In this document: piece by piece, positions 60,146 to 64,000 of the stretch | Position numbering within the stretch: position 1 is the first letter of the stretch | Layout of the letters: every line of letters starts with the position of its first letter | From: Nostoc sp. NMS7 | Lineage (GTDB): Bacteria; Cyanobacteriota; Cyanobacteriia; Cyanobacteriales; Nostocaceae | NCBI RefSeq assembly: GCF_017115085.1 | Contig: NZ_JABXKJ010000249.1 | Location: forward strand, 1 to 64,000 | DNA length: 64,000 nt | Reading direction: 5' to 3' | Notes under the pieces: model-generated | Databases searched by the model: none | The model's input: the letters and a program-made list of their open reading frames with translations, nothing else | Told to the model about the DNA's origin: nothing | Made by a program: the position numbers and the translations under genes

Positions 60146-60473
60146 CAGTTGCTTCGCTCCAGTTATGGATTAGTTAAAAGTTAGGAGTTAGGAGTTAGAA
60201 GTTAGGAGTTCCGAATATTTGAGCCGCGTTAAACAAAATAACTTTTACAACTCAGATAGGATTGCTATATAAATCAATCATAATAAAAATCTTGCTCATT
60301 CCAAATTCCTAACTCTTAACTTTCAACTCCCCACTCCTTATTGTCAATCACATTTGTCAAAATTGAATCATGACTTTAGTCATGGGTAAAACCATGACTT
60401 TCTCCTCATGTGACTACTAAAGATAAGTTCTTATGATAGTGGCATCCAACCAGGAAAAACCACCAGACAAGTA

Positions 60474-60986
60474 ATGAAACTCAAAGCATTATCGCTAGTC
60501 GCTGGAGCGATCGCCTTAACTTTAACCGCAACCTCCTTTTCTGTTAACGCCCAAACAGCCTCTCCTTCACCCGTGCTACTTGCACAAAATCCCCAAGGAG
60601 ACCCTTGGAAAAACTTGGGTCTAACAGGTATACAAAAAGCCCAAATTAAGACAATTCACGAAAATACCTGGAAGCAAATTGAAGATAACGTTTTCACCCC
60701 AGACCAAAAAACACAGTTCGAGACAGCGAAACAAGCGCATCGGGCTGAGTGGGAAGCGCGTAAGGCTCAGGGGCAAACAGGTCAACAGCAACCAGGTCAA
60801 GGTCAGCATCGTCATCATCGTGGCGGAAAAGGTTTTGCTAAGTTAAATCTGAGTGAAGCACAGAAAGAGCAAATAAAAGCACTTCGGAAGTCAGAGAAAG
60901 AACAGATTAAAGCAGTCTTGACCCCTGCACAGCAGCAACAAATACAGCAATGGCATCAAAATCGTCAACAAAACAATCCCGGATAA
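60474..60986 (+). CDS. Spy/CpxP-like periplasmic protein
   Basis: Signal peptide; 'LGLTGIQKAQIKTIHENTWKQIEDNVFTPDQKTQFETAK' and 'LNLSEAQKEQIKALRKSEKEQIKAVLTPAQQQQI'. Confidence 0.75.
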   Translation: MKLKALSLVAGAIALTLTATSFSVNAQTASPSPVLLAQNPQGDPWKNLGLTGIQKAQIKTIHENTWKQIEDNVFTPDQKTQFETAKQAHRAEWEARKAQGQTGQQQPGQGQHRHHRGGKGFAKLNLSEAQKEQIKALRKSEKEQIKAVLTPAQQQQIQQWHQNRQQNNPG

Positions 60987-61211
60987 TCCCCAATCTTTCA
61001 AAAAATACTTAATAAGTCTGAGGTGGGCAGTCCTGCCCATCTCATCCCAAAATAAGCATTGTTTTCCATAGCTAAAAATTAATAGACTTCTTGCAGAAGA
61101 TGCGGAAAGGGGAAAAACTTCATCCCCTTTCCCTTTCCCTATTTATTCCCATGCCCAATTTAGTAGACTTTAAGCTAGTTATGAGTTATGAGTTAATTCA
61201 AAACTCCTAGC

Positions 61212-61463
61212 TTGATTAACATGTCCAAAGAATTTGCAATTGGTAGTAAAGTCCGTGTCGTGGCACTACCAGCCTACGTCAAAACTGCTGAACCTATGCC
61301 CATGCTACGCCCACCCGATGTAATTCACATTGGCGAAGAGGGTATAGTCATTGACCGCAGACCGGGTGGATATTGGGGTATTCGCTTCGCTAGGGGAGCC
61401 TTTCTCCTAGATAGCCAATACATCGAAAGCACAGATACCCCTGAGATTAGTAGTGACCAATAA
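61212..61463 (+). CDS. sipA: regulatory protein SipA
   Basis: 'EFAIGSKVRVVALPAYVKTAEPMPMLRPPDVIHIGEEGIVIDRRPGGYWGIRFARGAFLLDSQYIE'. Confidence 0.85.
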   Translation: MINMSKEFAIGSKVRVVALPAYVKTAEPMPMLRPPDVIHIGEEGIVIDRRPGGYWGIRFARGAFLLDSQYIESTDTPEISSDQ

Positions 61464-61471
61464 TTGTAAAC

Positions 61472-62059
61472 TTGTGTAAAGTTGTGATTCTGGTTTACAC
61501 CATGATTTCCCGCCGCACTTTTTTAAGCATATTATTTGCCAGCTGTATTTCTATCATCAGCTGGCTGAATTTTACCCCTGCTGCTGATGCTCTTGGTGGT
61601 AAACTTCCTGCAATTAATCAACCCGCGCCAGAGTTTACTTTGCCAACCAACACAGGTGATGGTAAAATTTCCCTCTCTGACTTGCGCGGTAAGTGGCTAG
61701 TCCTCTACTTTTATCCTAAAGACTTCACCTCTGGTTGTACTATAGAGGCTCGTCGTTTTCAGCAAGACTTAGCCCAATACCTGCAAAAAAACGCCCAGAT
61801 TATTGGCGTAAGTGCTGATGATATTGATTCTCACGCCAAATTTTGTGATTCAGAGGGACTAAAATTTCCCCTGTTAGCTGATACTGATGGTTCAGTGAGT
61901 AAAGCTTATGGTTCGTGGCTCGGCTTTCTATCTATGCGCCACAGTTTTATCATCGATCCTCAGGGCGTCTTGCGCGAGACTTTTGTCAAAGTCAACCCAA
62001 CTATTCACAGTTCAGAAGTGCTGGTACGACTAGAAAAATTACAGTCCGCAACTTCTTAG
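61472..62059 (+). CDS. peroxiredoxin Q/BCP family, exported
   Basis: Signal-like N-terminus (ATG at 61502 also possible); 'LVLYFYPKDFTSGCTIEARRFQQD'. Confidence 0.9.
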   Translation: MCKVVILVYTMISRRTFLSILFASCISIISWLNFTPAADALGGKLPAINQPAPEFTLPTNTGDGKISLSDLRGKWLVLYFYPKDFTSGCTIEARRFQQDLAQYLQKNAQIIGVSADDIDSHAKFCDSEGLKFPLLADTDGSVSKAYGSWLGFLSMRHSFIIDPQGVLRETFVKVNPTIHSSEVLVRLEKLQSATS

Positions 62060-62067
62060 ACCTCAAT

Positions 62068-62340
62068 TAGGGATTTCCAACAAATAAATTATCCAATCTT
62101 GTAGGGTGAGCAGCGTTCGATGGTTCCTGAGCTTGCCTGCCCTGAGCCCTTCGACAAGTGTTACCCTGAGCTTGTCGAAGGGCTCAGGGTAACACCTGTC
62201 GTTCGCGTAGCGTCTCGTAGAGAAGGGTCGAAGGACTGAGCGCTCACGCCGAAGTCTTGCCCGCCTTTGGCTATGGGCAAACGAGACGCCCACCCCACAA
62301 TAAGTAGTTGAGTATTATTTTTTATTTGTCAGTCCCTTAA
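62068..62340. repeat. ~270-bp dispersed intergenic element, copy B, carrying an extra ~22-bp insertion
   Basis: Same as 50298-50547 except for 'gttcgcgtagcgtctcgtagag' inserted after 'acctgtc'. Confidence 0.9.
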
Positions 62341-62381
62341 CTACATAAGGGGCTTAAGCCCCTTGTTATCTGCATTCTTCT

Positions 62382-63176
62382 TTAAGGTACAATAAACCCA
62401 TCTTTTTTGAGTACAGCTTTGACTTGACTACCAGATAGAAACTCGACAAACTCTTTGGCAGCAGAGGTATTTTTACTGCTTTTAATTATTGCTACCGGAT
62501 AGACAATCGGTGAGTGAAACTTATCATCAGCAGCGACTACGACTTTTACCTTGTTGGAAATTTTGGCATCAGTGGCATAAACTAAACCGGCTTCGGCGTT
62601 ACCACTTTCTACTGCTGCTAAAACTTGACGCACATTGTTAGCAAAAACCAATTTTGACTTGACCCGATCATAAAGTTTCAATTTCTTTAAGACTTGCTCC
62701 CCATATTGACCGGCGGGTACACTTCTGGGTTCACCGATCGCAATTTTTTTAATCTTACTATCTGTTAAATCGTAGAAGCTAGCGATGCCAACAACATCCT
62801 GAGCCACAATCAAGACTAGACGGTTATTTGCTAGGTTAGTACGGCTACCTGTTAGCAACAGTCCTTTTTCTTCCAAGGCATCCATTTGTTTTTTCCCAGC
62901 AGAAATAAAGATATCTGCTGGCGCCCCTTGCTCAATCTGTTGCTGTAAAGCACCAGAAGCCCCAAAGTTATAACTAATATTCACATCTGATTTACTTTGT
63001 TGGTAAAGAGGCTTAATTTCTTCCAGCGCCTCTTTTAAGCTGGCGGCCGCGGACACGAGTATGCTGGTGTTTGACTGTGCTATTACAGGAGAAGGAGTAA
63101 CCAACGGTAAACCAATTGCTAGCAGCAAGCCAGCAACCGCTATACCCAGAAAGCCAAAAAGTTGTCTTCTTTTCAT
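62382..63176 (-). CDS. modA: molybdate ABC transporter substrate-binding protein
   Basis: 'ILVSAAASLKEALEEIKPLYQQSKSDVNISYNFGASGALQQQIEQGAPADIFISAG'. Confidence 0.92.
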   Translation of the reverse strand: MKRRQLFGFLGIAVAGLLLAIGLPLVTPSPVIAQSNTSILVSAAASLKEALEEIKPLYQQSKSDVNISYNFGASGALQQQIEQGAPADIFISAGKKQMDALEEKGLLLTGSRTNLANNRLVLIVAQDVVGIASFYDLTDSKIKKIAIGEPRSVPAGQYGEQVLKKLKLYDRVKSKLVFANNVRQVLAAVESGNAEAGLVYATDAKISNKVKVVVAADDKFHSPIVYPVAIIKSSKNTSAAKEFVEFLSGSQVKAVLKKDGFIVP

Positions 63177-63270
63177 AAAAAAGCTGCTTGAGAGGTTTTT
63201 TTTCTAAAATTGATGCTAGGTAGAATCCTAACAATAATACCAAAATTTCCCCAACTATATCGGTAAAATT

Positions 63271-63714
63271 ATGCCTAGAAAAGAACAAGGGTGGGTTACA
63301 TTCCAAACCTCAGAAGAGGAGCGAAAGATTTTGGAAGACTTTTGTGGACAGTCTCAGCGAACCAAGACGGAGATTCTTCGGGAATTGGTACGTGGTCTTA
63401 ATCAACACTCTTCACCATCCAACTCGCAACCAACCATAAACACAGAAGAGGAAGATATCTACACTCAAAAGCCTGAGAGAGAAATTAGTATTCAAAAGAA
63501 ACCACTCAAAGTTAGCTCCCGCAATATTCTAAAGGGTGTTGTTAAACGAGTTGTCACTGGAGCCGTTAATAGTGAGGTGACGCTGGAGATTGTTCACAAA
63601 GTTATGTTAACTTCGATTATCACCAGAGTATCGGTTGAAGAGTTGGGTTTGTCTGAAGGGAAAGAGGCTTATGCCGTTATTAAGTCCAATGATATAGTTA
63701 TTGCCAGTGAATAG
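63271..63714 (+). CDS. RHH-like N-terminus fused to Mop/TOBE molybdate-binding domain
   Basis: N-terminal 'WVTFQTSEEERKILEDFCGQSQRTKTEILRELVRGL'; C-terminal 'SSRNILKGVVKRVVTGAVNSEVTLEIVHKVMLTSIITRVSVEELGLSEGKEAYAVIKSNDIVIA'. Confidence 0.85.
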   Translation: MPRKEQGWVTFQTSEEERKILEDFCGQSQRTKTEILRELVRGLNQHSSPSNSQPTINTEEEDIYTQKPEREISIQKKPLKVSSRNILKGVVKRVVTGAVNSEVTLEIVHKVMLTSIITRVSVEELGLSEGKEAYAVIKSNDIVIASE

Positions 63715-63753
63715 GCTGTGGCGATCGCTATTCTGACAGAAATTTTCGTCTTA

Positions 63754-63813
63754 AATAGACCACGCGGTAGGGGCACAGCAATGCTGTGCCCCTACAACAT
63801 CTGTGGTTCAATT
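63754..63813. repeat. Dispersed hairpin repeat, copy 2 (inverted relative to 18484-18542)
   Basis: GTAGGGGCACAGCAATGCTGTGCCCCTAC perfect palindrome-like hairpin with shared flanks. Confidence 0.88.
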
Positions 63814-63857
63814 AAATTAAAACTGAAACAGCTCTGCCTTAACCCAATCCGCTTGGG

Positions 63858-64000
63858 TTAAATTTTGTCATACTCTATTTGTCCATAGTCAAGTTTGATA
63901 ATTCGGTTTGCTAAATGAAAATAGCGATCGTCGTGGCTAATCACCAGCACTGTTTTGCCCCGCGATCGCAGTTCTGGTAAAAGTTGAGTGTAGAATATTT
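63858..64000 (-). CDS. C-terminus of an ABC transporter ATP-binding protein (runs off window)
   Basis: Reverse translation ends '...LLPELRSRGKTVLVISHDDRYFHLANRIIKLDYGQIEYDKI*' (cyclic-peptide-exporter-like tail). Confidence 0.75.
   Translation of the reverse strand, partial: IFYTQLLPELRSRGKTVLVISHDDRYFHLANRIIKLDYGQIEYDKI

Noticed and set aside
62063-62293. 76-aa minus-strand ORF with similar peptide to the one at 50022-50510
   Set aside because: Similarity is due to the shared dispersed intergenic repeat, not to a conserved protein.
1-64000. tRNA/rRNA genes and large self-transmissible elements
   Set aside because: No convincing tRNA cloverleaf, rRNA, integrase or intact transposase ORF was recognised; a tRNAscan/Infernal run would be needed for certainty.

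Overview
A 64 kb chromosomal window from a filamentous-type cyanobacterium, probably Nostocales. The assignment rests on very frequent HIP1 (GCGATCGC) sites, SipA/NblR-type proteins and typical Nostoc dispersed repeats; no rRNA, tRNA or CRISPR array was recognised. Conserved genes include an NblR-like regulator, SipA, PrxQ, ModA, S-formylglutathione hydrolase, MgtA-type P-ATPase, CbpA/CbpM, MtfA-like peptidase and a MarR/EmrA/EmrB-like efflux cluster. Accessory content: (i) a 22.6-31.6 kb cluster of NTase + PqqD-like protein + HPr-kinase-like protein + four glycosyltransferases + a fused ABC exporter, which looks like an HprK/PqqD peptide-modification system; (ii) a decayed type I restriction-modification locus (hsdM and hsdS remnants) separated by two toxin-antitoxin-like gene pairs; (iii) a second TA/defence patch with a 5'-truncated OLD/AAA nuclease-like gene; (iv) an Hsp70-like ATPase next to a membrane protein with a possible GrpE-like tail; (v) many nested MITE-like and palindromic repeats, including one 94-bp element with perfect terminal inverted repeats and a 7-bp target duplication. 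All assignments come from reading the sequence and supplied translations; no database search was run.
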